Positions 17,977-26,869 of a stretch of DNA of 64,000 nucleotides are shown in pieces. The position numbers and the translations under genes are program-made. Positions within the stretch are counted from its first letter, which is position 1, and each line of letters opens with the position of its first letter. The notes under the pieces are model-generated. The model was not told the DNA's origin, searched no databases, and saw only the letters and a list, made by a program, of their open reading frames with translations. Source of the DNA: Desulfopila sp. IMCC35008 (lineage in GTDB: Bacteria; Desulfobacterota; Desulfobulbia; Desulfobulbales; Desulfocapsaceae); the NCBI RefSeq assembly GCF_010646885.2, contig NZ_CP050700.1, positions 2,816,501 through 2,880,500 on the forward strand. The letters are read 5' to 3'.

Positions 17977-18897
17977 TTGAACGTTAAAAGTGAAGAACTG
18001 GAAAAACGCGAATTAGCACGAAAAGAAGCATTTATTCAACTAAGCTCTGACTTTACACTTCCATCACCGTCAAGCACTGTCCTTGAGTTAATGAAACTAT
18101 GCAACAGTGACAGCTCTTCTTTAAATGACATTGCAGATCTGATTCAAGCTGACCCTGCTCTCTCAGCGGAACTTATTAAATATGCGAACTCCTCATTGAT
18201 GTCAACAGGTGTACAGGTTGCATCAGTCCATAATGCGACTGTAAGGTTGGGCATAAAAAACGTGGTAAACCTGTTATTGGGATTTTCTATGCTAACCAAT
18301 AACAAGGCAGGTTCCTGTAAAAACTTTGATTATCCCCTTTTTTGGAAAACCAGCCTAGCTCAGGCTTTGGCCGCTTTTGAAATTGCGAAACTCAACAAAG
18401 AGTTTAATCCTGACGAACTCTATGTCTGCGGTCTTCTCTCTCATATCGGCAAGTTATCATTGGCAACTATCTTCCCCAAAGAGTATGGGCGTATACTTAT
18501 TGACCAACCTCCTAATACTCCGATGAACTCGGAGGAGTTGAAAATGTTTGGTATTGACAGTGCCGAACTCACCACCGAACTGTTTTTGAGTTGGGGCATG
18601 CCTGCCAATTATGCCCTCGCTGCAGGTTTTCATGAAGATTATGATAACCTGGCCCTGGGAAGCGGGCAAACACAACGACTTGCAGTCTTACTGAATATTG
18701 CCAGTAATATAGCAAAAATGTGTCAAAGTAATGAACCATTATTTGAAATTCTCGAGGTAGTTGTCGATACAGCTGAAAAATATAAAATCGATATGGGTCT
18801 CTTTACGGAGACCTTTCAAGCGATAGTCAATAGTTGGCATGAACATGGCGAAATGTTAGCGATTCAAACCAGTGATTGCTACACTTATACTGGCTGA
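17977..18897 (+). CDS. HDOD domain signalling protein
   Basis: The start is TTG 17977 with GTGGAG about 8 bases upstream. The protein has 306 aa; residues 25-225 form an HDOD domain (LPSPSSTVLELMKLC, DPALSAELIKYANSS, VRLGIKNVVNLLLGF, LSHIGKLSLA), which resembles an HD phosphohydrolase that has lost most metal ligands. The C-terminal 80 residues keep HD-like helices (AAGFHEDYDN). HDOD proteins serve as scaffolds in signalling, chemotaxis and motility. It probably shares the transcript that starts with the riboswitch, so c-di-GMP would control it too. Confidence 0.88.
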   Translation: MNVKSEELEKRELARKEAFIQLSSDFTLPSPSSTVLELMKLCNSDSSSLNDIADLIQADPALSAELIKYANSSLMSTGVQVASVHNATVRLGIKNVVNLLLGFSMLTNNKAGSCKNFDYPLFWKTSLAQALAAFEIAKLNKEFNPDELYVCGLLSHIGKLSLATIFPKEYGRILIDQPPNTPMNSEELKMFGIDSAELTTELFLSWGMPANYALAAGFHEDYDNLALGSGQTQRLAVLLNIASNIAKMCQSNEPLFEILEVVVDTAEKYKIDMGLFTETFQAIVNSWHEHGEMLAIQTSDCYTYTG

Positions 18898-18921
18898 GTG
18901 GGAAACACACTTAGCCAGTAT
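18887..18921 (+). terminator. stem-loop at end of HDOD gene
   Basis: ATACTGGCTGAGTG pairs with CACTTAGCCAGTAT (14 bp with one G-T pair) across a 7-base loop, overlapping the HDOD stop codon. It has no T-run, so it may stabilise the 3' end rather than terminate; the true terminator follows at 18972. Confidence 0.5.
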
Positions 18922-18971
18922 ATTTCATCAAAAAAAGCCGCCTTGTCTTATGTGGACCATTATAAAATGGC

Positions 18972-19002
18972 AAAACCCCCTGCCTTTCGGCAGGGGGTTT
19001 TG
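18972..19002. terminator. bidirectional Rho-independent terminator
   Basis: AAAACCCCCTGCC, TTTC, GGCAGGGGGTTTT: a GC-rich stem with A-run and T-run on both sides. It lies between the convergent HDOD gene and the transposase gene and can serve both. Confidence 0.9.
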
Positions 19003-19142
19003 CTGTTCTCAGTTTCAATATCAAAAACAACCTGCTACCAGCTGTCACCCAGAACAACATTAAGGTTCATGCAGCTTTTTTGTTCATTTTTTGAGAGATC
19101 TTCTTTGTTATTTAGAGCCTCCTCAGAAAAACACCGTCCATA

Positions 19143-20630
19143 TTACGCGGCAACGAGCCCGGCAGTGATCCGCATGGAGAAATTGCCGAAAGCAACAGCT
19201 AAAACCTTGGTACAGAGTCTGAAAAGTAGAGCCAACAACGATAGCGCAAGATTTTTACTCAACTTCTTGAGCAGAACCATGAGGTTCATCACCAAGAAGA
19301 TACAGTTGATCCATGCTTCTGAGGTCTTTTGCAGCTTGGCTCGGATATAGTTGAGTCGGTAGCCGTTTTTACCTTGCCCGAACTTACCTTCAATCGGGAT
19401 TCGTTCCCGACTGTCCTGGATTCGCTGTTGCTTCATTTTTCGAATCTTTTCTGTATTCTCTGCCGATTGCTTTGGGGGACGGCCAAGTGCTTTACCGCCA
19501 AAGCGAATTCCTTTTTCCTTGAGGTACTTTCGGTTATCTCGCGAGCCATATAACTGATCAGCCAGAACAACCTCTGGGTAATGACCAAACCGCTGTCGAT
19601 AATCCTCCACCTGCTTTTTCAAATCCTTACTCTCATTGAACGCATCCCAACCGATATGGTCAACAAACGCCAGGCCGTCTTTCATACTGACACTGATCTT
19701 GGCGCCGAATTCAGTTTTCTTGCTTGCCTTGCCGCGCACTATCGGACGAACATGGGGTTGAGATATGGATACGATTCTGTCATCACACCTGTTTTGCCGG
19801 TTTCTGTACATTCCGTCCTGCTGCGAATACAAATGCTGAATGATCCAGTATTGCCGTTGCAGGCCATGCGGTAAGGGAAAAGGAGCGCTTCCCAAAGAGT
19901 CAAGCAGGGACGATATGTGCTTTAAGTTTCGCCTCAGGTACTGCAATTGCTCACGCAGCGCGCGACGGCGAACCTTCACGCTTGGCTTTTTGTTTTTGGC
20001 AATCTTCAGATACTGTTTTCTCGCTTTACGGCGATAGGTCCTCGGCTTCTTAGTGTAGTCACTCAGAGCATACAGTTCATCGATCAGCTTCTCGGAAATC
20101 TCGCGAGCCTCATTGAGTAAGCTCAGATCGGTCGGGTAACGAATCGCCTGCTCCGCAACTGTGGCATCGAGAAGCAGTTTCCCTCGATTTTCCTCTTTCG
20201 CTTTTCCTGTACGACGGGGCTTACCTATCTTTTCGAGGATAACTTGTTCAAATCCGGCAAACACTTCAGACCCCATCCGTTTTCGGATATCTACAAACAA
20301 GCTGGCCGCAAACGGTGGCTTATCCACATAACTGCTGAAGCCTACAAAGTACTGGAGGTACGGGTTTTCCTGGATCTGCATAACCGTCTCCTCGTCACTC
20401 AGAGTCAGCTTATGTTTGATGATCATTGCCCCTATCACCAGTCGCGCATCTTTACCAGGTCGCCCCTTTCCCGGATTCATAGTCTTGTAATAGCATGTAG
20501 CCAGGTCATCCCATGGGATAACTTCGCTCCATTTCACCCACCGGTTTTGCGGATTCAGCGAACCACCAAAGGGGAGGCTGAATCCATCCAAACTGAGTTG
20601 CTTACTGCTCGTATATCGAATCATGTGCAA
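19143..20630 (-). CDS. IS5/IS1182-type DDE transposase
   Basis: The protein has 495 aa. An N-terminal DUF772-like domain (RPGKDARLVIGAMIIKHK, EETVMQIQENPYLQYFVG) is followed by a DDE domain with likely catalytic D155 (LLLDATVAEQA), D358 (VVLADQLYGSRDN) and E414 (IPIEGKFGQGKNGYRL). A basic insert (about 195-225) separates the first D from the rest. The frame is full length and intact, so the element may be active. On the minus strand a TATAAT box lies at 20670-20665, about 35 bp upstream of the start. The coding region keeps no obvious relation to its neighbours. Confidence 0.9.
   Translation of the reverse strand: MHMIRYTSSKQLSLDGFSLPFGGSLNPQNRWVKWSEVIPWDDLATCYYKTMNPGKGRPGKDARLVIGAMIIKHKLTLSDEETVMQIQENPYLQYFVGFSSYVDKPPFAASLFVDIRKRMGSEVFAGFEQVILEKIGKPRRTGKAKEENRGKLLLDATVAEQAIRYPTDLSLLNEAREISEKLIDELYALSDYTKKPRTYRRKARKQYLKIAKNKKPSVKVRRRALREQLQYLRRNLKHISSLLDSLGSAPFPLPHGLQRQYWIIQHLYSQQDGMYRNRQNRCDDRIVSISQPHVRPIVRGKASKKTEFGAKISVSMKDGLAFVDHIGWDAFNESKDLKKQVEDYRQRFGHYPEVVLADQLYGSRDNRKYLKEKGIRFGGKALGRPPKQSAENTEKIRKMKQQRIQDSRERIPIEGKFGQGKNGYRLNYIRAKLQKTSEAWINCIFLVMNLMVLLKKLSKNLALSLLALLFRLCTKVLAVAFGNFSMRITAGLVAA
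19143..20630. mobile_element. insertion sequence (minimum extent = transposase gene)
   Basis: The true ends must lie between the terminator at 19002 and the transposase stop on one side, and between 20630 and the small gene at 20698-20835 on the other. I compared both flanks by eye and could not find convincing terminal inverted repeats or a target duplication, so the boundaries are left unresolved. Confidence 0.7.
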
Positions 20631-20697
20631 GCCTTTTGAGGTATATGTCGTTGAACTTCTACATATTATACCAGATACAAGGAAGGTATGCTTGCAA

Positions 20698-20835
20698 TTA
20701 CAGTCGGTTATCTATTTCTAAGGAGAATCTATTTACCTTTCGGTCTTGATCGATAGAGCAGGCATATTCTGCACCCTGATTATCGCGTACCCATACCATT
20801 CTATTAAATTCTTTCGAGATAACTTGACCCTTCAT
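20698..20835 (-). CDS. tiny conserved protein, YxCSxD type (45 aa)
   Basis: ATG 20835 is preceded by GGAGG with a 5-base spacer. The product (MKGQVISKEFNRMVWVRDNQ, then GAEYACSIDQDRK) resembles the 55-aa product at 31527-31694 in the stretch MVWVRDNQGAEYACSID versus LAWLNDKDGKEYVCSLD. It lacks the paralogue's Cys-containing tail and ends only about 70 bp from the transposase start, so its 3' end may have been altered by the insertion. The function is unknown. Confidence 0.6.
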   Translation of the reverse strand: MKGQVISKEFNRMVWVRDNQGAEYACSIDQDRKVNRFSLEIDNRL

Positions 20836-21010
20836 AACATCCTCCATCTATAGTGAGTAGAACATTTCGTTGCAATCAGCTATTTCACAGCAAGATTTCA
20901 TCATTTAACGTTTTTCTCTGCTGCTTCATTGCTTTCTTACCTTACAATATAAGGATGTCCATCTCGATTTCAATAAGGGCCAAATAGAGGTAAAATAATA
21001 GCAAAAACTA

Positions 21011-21397
21011 CTAGAACGGCACTTCTTCTCCACCGACAAGCATCAACACTTTATTCACGGTAAAAGTTACAAGAAATCTTTCTCCCTCCCCGCTGTCATT
21101 ACTGGAAGGGCGTCTTGACAAGGAATTGATCCGTTCCTGATCCTGGCTCTCTTCCAGCAGAGTCAAGCTCAACCGAACCCCATGAAAACCATGATCATGT
21201 TCGATAAACATATAATTCGCATGAGGATTTTCGAGCACGTTTTTATGGGTGAGCCTGTCACGCATGATAAAAGCAACAGTTTTACTGTCTATAACGTGGG
21301 GTTTGGCATATACAGCGCTGTTTACTTCTCCCTCTTTGTTGGATGTTGAAATAACACCAAATCCGGATTTATCTGTAAAATAATCGTGTAAGTTCAT
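21011..21397 (-). CDS. pyridoxamine 5'-phosphate oxidase-like (FMN-binding split barrel) protein
   Basis: The 128-aa protein has the general-stress PNPOx-like pattern: GFGVISTSNKEGEVNSAVYA, then VAFIMRDRLTHKNVLENPHA, then ANYMFIEHDHGFHGVRLSL. Such proteins bind FMN, heme or F420; the ligand here is unknown. It lies 20 bp downstream of the DUF2878 gene and is probably the last conserved member of the photolyase/lipid operon. A role in reducing or detoxifying an oxidised cofactor or lipid would fit, but is inference. Confidence 0.8.
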   Translation of the reverse strand: MNLHDYFTDKSGFGVISTSNKEGEVNSAVYAKPHVIDSKTVAFIMRDRLTHKNVLENPHANYMFIEHDHGFHGVRLSLTLLEESQDQERINSLSRRPSSNDSGEGERFLVTFTVNKVLMLVGGEEVPF

Positions 21398-21417
21398 CTT
21401 AACTCCTTTTCGAAATA

Positions 21418-21939
21418 TCAGGTTTTAATTAGGGGTGTTTCATCATACATCTTAACAGGATGCACCTTTCTACCGTAAAAAACTATTATTGGAAACAGGA
21501 GAGCCCAAATCACGGCAAGAATACATAAAGAGACAGATAGTGACCAGTTAAACGAGGCAGCTCCCAAACGTGTTCCTGCCCAGTATGCCGCCGGACCGCC
21601 CAGACCTCCAAAAATAGCTGCCAGCGGCAGGTTATGCTTAAGCCATGAAAGGCTATGGTGTATTGTCATTGCCAACCCTACCCAGATAACAAGTAGCCAG
21701 AATGGAATGGGCAAACCAGGGTTGCTGAACGAGAAGAATCCTACCTGCTGCAAAGTACCATCCACAAGCAGGCCCAGAAATATCAAAAAGCCAATCATTC
21801 TGATATCAGCGATTTTCTGCTCAGAAGTCGCGAGAAGAATCAATATAAGTATACAGCCAAACAGAGCCCCTGTATTTCCCCAGAGAATAGCAAGAAACCA
21901 TACAGCCTGATATACAAGGGCATTTATCACAAGTTTCAT
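21418..21939 (-). CDS. DUF2878 membrane protein
   Basis: I chose ATG 21939 (MKLVINALVYQAVWFLAIL), 10 bp after the stop of the cyclopropane synthase gene; a longer frame would run back through that gene. The 173-aa protein has five or six hydrophobic segments and the DUF2878 features (VDGTLQQVGFFSF, IWVGLAMTIHHSLSWL, GGPAAYWAGTRLGA). Its function is unknown. DUF2878 genes usually occur, as here, with CFA synthase and DUF1365 genes, which suggests work on membrane lipids. Confidence 0.85.
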   Translation of the reverse strand: MKLVINALVYQAVWFLAILWGNTGALFGCILILILLATSEQKIADIRMIGFLIFLGLLVDGTLQQVGFFSFSNPGLPIPFWLLVIWVGLAMTIHHSLSWLKHNLPLAAIFGGLGGPAAYWAGTRLGAASFNWSLSVSLCILAVIWALLFPIIVFYGRKVHPVKMYDETPLIKT

Positions 21940-21949
21940 TTTCGTATCC

Positions 21950-23191
21950 TTAACGATAACCGGGCCGTGTTGCCACCAAATGGACAACGCTGATGGATCG
22001 TTCAATAAAGCCCCCCTCGCAATAGCAGAGGTAGAACTCCCAGAGCCTTTTAAAGGTTTCATCGTATCCCTTTTTCGAAAGGTACTCATAGCTGTTGTTA
22101 AAACGATGACGCCAATCTTGTATGGTACGGGCATAATCCGGCCCGAAGTCATTGATCTGACGAACGACCATGTCCGTTTTATCAGCGATCAGCTGCACCA
22201 TTCTGGCATTTGATGGTATGCAGCCTCCAGGAAAGATATAGCGCTGGATGAAGTCAACAGAACGCGCATATTGTGCGTACTTTTGATCTGCAATTGTTAT
22301 TGCCTGAATAAGCATTTTCCCTTCCGGTTTGAGCAACTTTTCACATTTCCTGAAAAAATCCGGTAAATACTTATGCCCTACAGCCTCAATCATTTCGATG
22401 CTGACAAGCTTGTCATACTTCCCGGTCAGCTCCCTGTAATCTTTTTGCAGGAGCGTTATCTTATCTGTAAGGCCATGCGCATCAATACGCTGCCGTGCTT
22501 CTGCATATTGTGCATCCGATATTGTTGTTGTCGTCACCTGGCAGCCATAATTTTGAGCAGCATGTATGGCAAACCCACCCCAGCCAGAACCAATCTCCAC
22601 CACCTTATCCGTCGGTTTAAGGTTGAGTTTTTTACAGATGACATCAAGTTTGTTGTGTTGAGCCTCACCAAGGGTACTCTCTTTGCTTGGATAAATTCCG
22701 GAGGAATACATCATGGAAGGATCAAGAAAAGCCCTGTACATATCATTACCTAAATCGTAGTGCGCCAGAATGTTACGCTTTGAGCCATTCTTGTCGTTGA
22801 AGTTAAGCAGGTGCCTGATAAGGTCAAAAGGACGGTTCACCCAGGCAAGCCCTTTTTCCATTCGGTCAAGAAGCGACATGTTGAGAACCATGATACGGAC
22901 GAGGCCGGTGAGATTGTCCACATCCCACAGCTTGTTGATATACGCCTCTCCTGCACCGATCGACCCGCCAAGGAGAATCTTACGGTACGCCCGACTGTCG
23001 TTAATGGTAACGTGGGCTCGAAGCGAGCTGTTATTCCCAAAAGTCCGTACATTTTCCCCGTCCTGAATGATCAGCTGACCATAGGAGAGATTTTCGAGCA
23101 TGTTATACAATAGCCGTGTCAGCCAACTGGTAGAAAAACTTCTTTTAGTGGATCTGGCGTCACAAGTGGAAGTGTTGGTTATGCCATTCAT
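21950..23191 (-). CDS. cfa: cyclopropane-fatty-acyl-phospholipid synthase family
   Basis: The protein has 413 aa, normal for the family. An N-terminal lipid-associated domain (about 40-110) leads into DLGNDMYRAFLDPSMMYSSG, the SAM-binding motif VVEIGSGWGGFAIHAAQNYG, and the family signatures SIEMIEAVGHKYLPDFFRKC and QRYIFPGGCIPS. The enzyme transfers a methylene or methyl group from SAM to the double bond of an unsaturated phospholipid acyl chain at the membrane surface. Start and preceding stop overlap as ATGA with the DUF1365 gene. In this kind of cluster the homologue could make methylated or furan fatty acid precursors rather than a cyclopropane; the sequence cannot decide. Confidence 0.92.
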   Translation of the reverse strand: MNGITNTSTCDARSTKRSFSTSWLTRLLYNMLENLSYGQLIIQDGENVRTFGNNSSLRAHVTINDSRAYRKILLGGSIGAGEAYINKLWDVDNLTGLVRIMVLNMSLLDRMEKGLAWVNRPFDLIRHLLNFNDKNGSKRNILAHYDLGNDMYRAFLDPSMMYSSGIYPSKESTLGEAQHNKLDVICKKLNLKPTDKVVEIGSGWGGFAIHAAQNYGCQVTTTTISDAQYAEARQRIDAHGLTDKITLLQKDYRELTGKYDKLVSIEMIEAVGHKYLPDFFRKCEKLLKPEGKMLIQAITIADQKYAQYARSVDFIQRYIFPGGCIPSNARMVQLIADKTDMVVRQINDFGPDYARTIQDWRHRFNNSYEYLSKKGYDETFKRLWEFYLCYCEGGFIERSISVVHLVATRPGYR

Positions 23192-23925
23192 ATCATCTCC
23201 TTCTTATAGGGGACGTAAGGAACACCTTTTCTAAACAGATTAAATGCCTGCCAGTAGATACCTGCTACAATGGACAAAGTCATGGCCGGTTTTCTCATGA
23301 GTCTTGCTCGCACCACCTCAAGGCTGAACGGATGCCTGGTAAGACCGAGCATGGCTGTAAAGATGTGTCCCCTTTCATCGCTCACTTGAAGTTGCACAGA
23401 GACTTCAGGGCCGGGCTCCCTCAGTTGCCAGCTGTAATGCTGGTCTTGCGAATTGAATGGGGAAACGTGGAATTCTTTCGGGTGATGAGGTGACAGTTCA
23501 CCGTTACCAACATAGCTGCTGTACTGATGACGTTCGTTCCAGGGTATATTAGACACTTCTGCTAGGAAATGGCTAAAGGTACCCCTTTCGTCATAGCCGT
23601 AATAAAAGTTTACCGGACTAAAGTAGACCCCAAGTGTTCGCATATTCATAAGACCGCACACCTGGCCCTTCACGGGTTCCCCGGTGAGCTCTTCCATTCG
23701 CGTCCTTATCGCATCAGCGAGTGGAACACTCGGATCCCCATAATAGTCAGACCGGTTAAATCGGCTCAGCGCCCAACGTTTTTGGGAGAACCATTTACCA
23801 AGCTCAGGTACCTGATCGAGTTCATCCAGGTTGAGAAACCACATGAAAAAAGGATATTGGAACGTATGGTCCACTGGTATTCTTCTTCTATGAGCGATGG
23901 TGCCTATATAGAGTGCAGGTTTCAT
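23188..23925 (-). CDS. DUF1365 family protein
   Basis: The 245-aa protein shows the DUF1365 pattern from the first residues (ALYIGTIAHRRRIPVDHTFQ..FMWFLNLDEL), with FNRSDYYGD, FSPVNFYYGYD, LAEVSNIPWNERHQY and KEFHVSPFN. The function is unknown, but the family is nearly always next to an FAD-dependent oxidase and a CFA synthase. ATGA overlaps at both ends indicate translational coupling. The C-terminus has a hydrophobic amphipathic stretch (TLSIVAGIYWQAFNLF) that may touch the membrane. Confidence 0.9.
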   Translation of the reverse strand: MKPALYIGTIAHRRRIPVDHTFQYPFFMWFLNLDELDQVPELGKWFSQKRWALSRFNRSDYYGDPSVPLADAIRTRMEELTGEPVKGQVCGLMNMRTLGVYFSPVNFYYGYDERGTFSHFLAEVSNIPWNERHQYSSYVGNGELSPHHPKEFHVSPFNSQDQHYSWQLREPGPEVSVQLQVSDERGHIFTAMLGLTRHPFSLEVVRARLMRKPAMTLSIVAGIYWQAFNLFRKGVPYVPYKKEMI

Positions 23926-25163
23926 GACACCTCCTCTATGGCCTTTTTAACCCGCAGACCGCTTTTCACGCCGTCCTCATGAAAGCCGTTAAACCAATAG
24001 GCCCCGCAGTAGTGGCTCCTGTTCTTACCGGATATTTTCTCCCAGTTGGCCTGGGCGTTAATCGCATCAAGAGAAAAGATGGGATGATGATAGGTAAACT
24101 CCTGAAGAACATATTCTTTGGCGATCTCCTGGTTCAGGGTTACCAGGTACGTATGCTTTTTTGTTAATCGCTGGAGAATATTCATGTTGTAGGTGAGTGT
24201 CGTCTGCTCTTTGGCGCTATCTACCATGTTGTAGTTCCAGCTTGCCCAGCCAAGCGATCTGCGGGGCAGGCAAGAGGTATCCGTGTGGAGAACGACAGAG
24301 TTGCTGGAGGTGCTAAATTTACCTAATATGTCTTTTTCACCATTTGTCGGGTCGGCCAGCAAGGCTAGCGCCTGGTTCCCGTGACAGGCAAACACGACCT
24401 GATCAAAACTCTGAATACCGGCCCCGGTAACGACATCCACCGAATCATCATGTCTTTCGACACGGACAACCGGCGTACTGCAGTGTATACTGTTTCTGAA
24501 CGGAGCAGTAAGAGGATCTATATAACTGGACGAACCGCCGATAATAGTAAACCATTGAGGCCTGTTGACAATATTGAGCAAACCGTGGTTGTCAAAAAAT
24601 CGAACGAAGAACTGTAACGGAAAGTCTTTACAACTATCAAGCCCCATGGACCAGATCGCAGAAATCATCGGCAACAGATAGTTTTCCTTGAAGAGAGAAC
24701 CGTATTTACTACCTTGAAGAAAATCCCCTATGGTCAGTGATTCATTATCAGCCGCACGCCTCACCTCTCTATTAAAACGAACGATGTCCCGCACCATGAC
24801 AAGAAAATCAGGACGAATTATGTTACGTCTCTGAGCAAAAAGGGTATTGAGGGTATTCCCGTTATATTCGAGATCAATGGCATCATTGCGAACAGAAAAG
24901 CTCATTTCTGTGGGTTGGTACTGAACGCCCAGGCTTTCCATCATTTTCATGAATTCCGGATACGTCCGATCGTTGAAGACGATAAACCCAGTATCGATAT
25001 CAGATATCTCACCTTCTTTTTCCACCTGCACTGTATGGGTATGTCCACCGACATAATCTTCGGCTTCAAATACTATCAGATCATGGTTTGGCGCAAGGTG
25101 GTGGGCACAGGTGAGTCCAGATATACCGCTGCCGATTATGGCAATTTTTTGTCGTTCCATCAT
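23922..25163 (-). CDS. FAD-dependent amine oxidase-like oxidoreductase
   Basis: The protein has 413 aa from ATG 25163, which overlaps the stop of the SDR gene as ATGA; a longer frame to 25193 is unlikely. The N-terminus has the Rossmann dinucleotide motif IAIIGSGISGLTCAHHLA and the following EAEDYVGGHTHTV. IDTGFIVFNDRTYP and GLRVKKAIEEV at the C-terminus are typical of the flavin-containing amine oxidase/desaturase superfamily. Its cluster neighbours suggest that the substrate is an acyl chain or other lipid; homologous clusters in Rhodobacter contain a flavoprotein acting on methylated fatty acids (recalled, not checked). Confidence 0.88.
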   Translation of the reverse strand: MMERQKIAIIGSGISGLTCAHHLAPNHDLIVFEAEDYVGGHTHTVQVEKEGEISDIDTGFIVFNDRTYPEFMKMMESLGVQYQPTEMSFSVRNDAIDLEYNGNTLNTLFAQRRNIIRPDFLVMVRDIVRFNREVRRAADNESLTIGDFLQGSKYGSLFKENYLLPMISAIWSMGLDSCKDFPLQFFVRFFDNHGLLNIVNRPQWFTIIGGSSSYIDPLTAPFRNSIHCSTPVVRVERHDDSVDVVTGAGIQSFDQVVFACHGNQALALLADPTNGEKDILGKFSTSSNSVVLHTDTSCLPRRSLGWASWNYNMVDSAKEQTTLTYNMNILQRLTKKHTYLVTLNQEIAKEYVLQEFTYHHPIFSLDAINAQANWEKISGKNRSHYCGAYWFNGFHEDGVKSGLRVKKAIEEVS

Positions 25164-25876
25164 CTCACCATTTTTTGAGCGAGTCGCGTCCATAACGGGT
25201 CAGGCAGCCATGAGAAAAGCTTCAACATCAGCGTGAACTTTTTAGGGAAATGAATCTCTGCCTTTCTTTTTCTGATTCCATCCTGAATAGCTTTGCTCGC
25301 CTCTTCGGCAGTAATTCTAAACGGCATATCGAAATCATTGAGGTCAGTAAGTGGGGTTTTGACAAAACCAGGGCAGATAAGGCTTACATCGATACCCTCT
25401 TTCATAAGGTCAATCCTGAGAGTTTTTGCCAGGTAGGCCACCGCTGCTTTTGACGCGCCGTAGGCTTCAGCTCTCGGTAAGGGAAGGTAGGCTGCTGAAC
25501 TACCCACAATGGCCAGCTGCCTGTTCTCACTATTTCTCAAAGGCGGCAGAACCCCTTCAATAGATATCGCCAGGGACTCGACGTTTGCCCGCATAACCCT
25601 CTGAACCGAACTGCTGTCAAACTCCGGGAGATTTATGTATTCACAGTTTCCGGCATTGAGTATTGCCAGATCCAGTTGGGGTAAAGTTGCAAACCACTCA
25701 AGGCTCTGCTCTCTCTGCGTCAAGTCAAGCTGACCTGTATGCAGTCCCTTAATCTGCAGTTCCTGAAGCGCCTCCGGATTCCGCCCTACGGCCCATACCT
25801 GCTGCCCCTGTGCCTGATAATCAAGCGCCAGCTGTTGACCAATTCCTGAGGTTGCTCCGGTAATGAGAATGTTCAT
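25160..25876 (-). CDS. short-chain dehydrogenase/reductase
   Basis: The 238-aa protein has the classical SDR marks: TGATSGIGQQLA (NAD(P) binding), LAILNAGN, IVGSSAAYLPLPRAEAYGAS with the catalytic Ser, and YGASK with Tyr and Lys, then SLICPGFVKTPL. The substrate is unknown; within the cluster it probably oxidises or reduces a lipid-derived alcohol or ketone. It overlaps by ATGA with both neighbours. Confidence 0.92.
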   Translation of the reverse strand: MNILITGATSGIGQQLALDYQAQGQQVWAVGRNPEALQELQIKGLHTGQLDLTQREQSLEWFATLPQLDLAILNAGNCEYINLPEFDSSSVQRVMRANVESLAISIEGVLPPLRNSENRQLAIVGSSAAYLPLPRAEAYGASKAAVAYLAKTLRIDLMKEGIDVSLICPGFVKTPLTDLNDFDMPFRITAEEASKAIQDGIRKRKAEIHFPKKFTLMLKLFSWLPDPLWTRLAQKMVR

Positions 25877-26289
25877 TTTCCAAGCCTCCTTTTAATACGG
25901 ATAAGCAACCGCCCGAGGAGCGGCAGGTGTTCATAGAGCATCATTCCCAGATCAAAGTAGTCCCGATGATGGCATATTTTCCGGTCAGTGTTTAACCGGA
26001 GATAGGTTGTTCCCGGCACATGAATAGTTTTTCCTCCCGCAAGACTTTTATGGCGAAAGCTCATTACCCATTGCAGATAGCAGGACTCATCGTGCTGCAG
26101 GACATCGTGGAAGGTAAATTCTATACTTTCCACGTTCTGATAGAGCTCCGCAAAGTATTCGGTAAGCTGGCTGAGGCCATTAATCTCATGAGCAGGATCG
26201 ATAAAACGTACGTCAGTACTGTATATATCCTTCAGCAAATGAAGGTTCTCAGCAGTAAGCTCCTGGTATACTTTTAGGAATTGTTCCAT
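25873..26289 (-). CDS. NTF2/SnoaL-like protein
   Basis: The 138-aa protein has the cone-like fold pattern (FLKVYQELTAENLHLLKDIY, VRFIDPAHEINGLSQLTEYF, WVMSFRHKSLAGGKTIHVPG, CHHRDYFDLGMMLYEHLPLL). Such proteins bind or isomerise small hydrophobic ligands. The first gene of an ATGA-linked run with the SDR, it probably handles the same substrate. Confidence 0.87.
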   Translation of the reverse strand: MEQFLKVYQELTAENLHLLKDIYSTDVRFIDPAHEINGLSQLTEYFAELYQNVESIEFTFHDVLQHDESCYLQWVMSFRHKSLAGGKTIHVPGTTYLRLNTDRKICHHRDYFDLGMMLYEHLPLLGRLLIRIKRRLGK

Positions 26290-26303
26290 TGAAACTCCTT
26301 CCT

Positions 26304-26858
26304 TTACCTACCGGTACCTTCATTACGGGCAAGGAGATTGTCCCTTAAGGTGTCGTCCAGAGGAGAGTTCTCCCCAAGCCAGATACTAAAATAGATTTCA
26401 GCGAATTTTTCAGAATATATCCTGACAAGTTCCTTATTATTGTGCGAAAGAGTGGTACGTTTTTCCTGGCTGTCGTAACAGAGACTATATTGATCCCCAT
26501 CTTGTACATCGATATAGCTATCGTGCAGTTGCCTGAGTTCGGTGCGAACCATTTCCAGCTGTTCTGTCGCAAACTGGCGACCGAGAACAGTATTTGCCGC
26601 CTTGACAAAATCCTGCTGTTTCAGGGAGACATCATATTGCAGCAGGAGGCACTTTGAGACCTCACCTCTCTGAATCTGCTCTGCACTTGCAGGATGTCGA
26701 GTATAAAGTGCCGCATCATAGACCTTTATGAATTTGAGGTAATAGGCTTCCCCTGCTCCATGCAGTGTCATGCTCTCTACTGGTTCACTATGAGCTGTCG
26801 CAGAAAATAGAATAAAGAGTAGTATAAAGATGATCTTTTTGAGTCGCATACTATGCAC
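26304..26858 (-). CDS. chalcone isomerase-like periplasmic protein
   Basis: The protein has 184 aa from GTG 26858 (AGGT ribosome site, 6-base spacer); ATG 26849 is possible. A signal peptide ends at about residue 24 (FSATAHS). The rest fits the Chalcone_3 type (MTLHGAGEAYYLKFIKVYDA, VSKCLLLQYDVSLKQQDF, and the C-terminal FAEIYFSIWLGENSPLDDTLRDNLL). The fold binds fatty acids in other members. It lies 11 bp after the DUF3833 lipoprotein gene and may carry lipids in the periplasm (inference). Confidence 0.85.
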   Translation of the reverse strand: MHSMRLKKIIFILLFILFSATAHSEPVESMTLHGAGEAYYLKFIKVYDAALYTRHPASAEQIQRGEVSKCLLLQYDVSLKQQDFVKAANTVLGRQFATEQLEMVRTELRQLHDSYIDVQDGDQYSLCYDSQEKRTTLSHNNKELVRIYSEKFAEIYFSIWLGENSPLDDTLRDNLLARNEGTGR

Positions 26859-26869
26859 CGTTTACCTGG

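Noticed and set aside
19003..20697. Exact ends of the insertion sequence
   Set aside because: No convincing inverted repeats or target duplication found by eye; only the transposase gene is reported.
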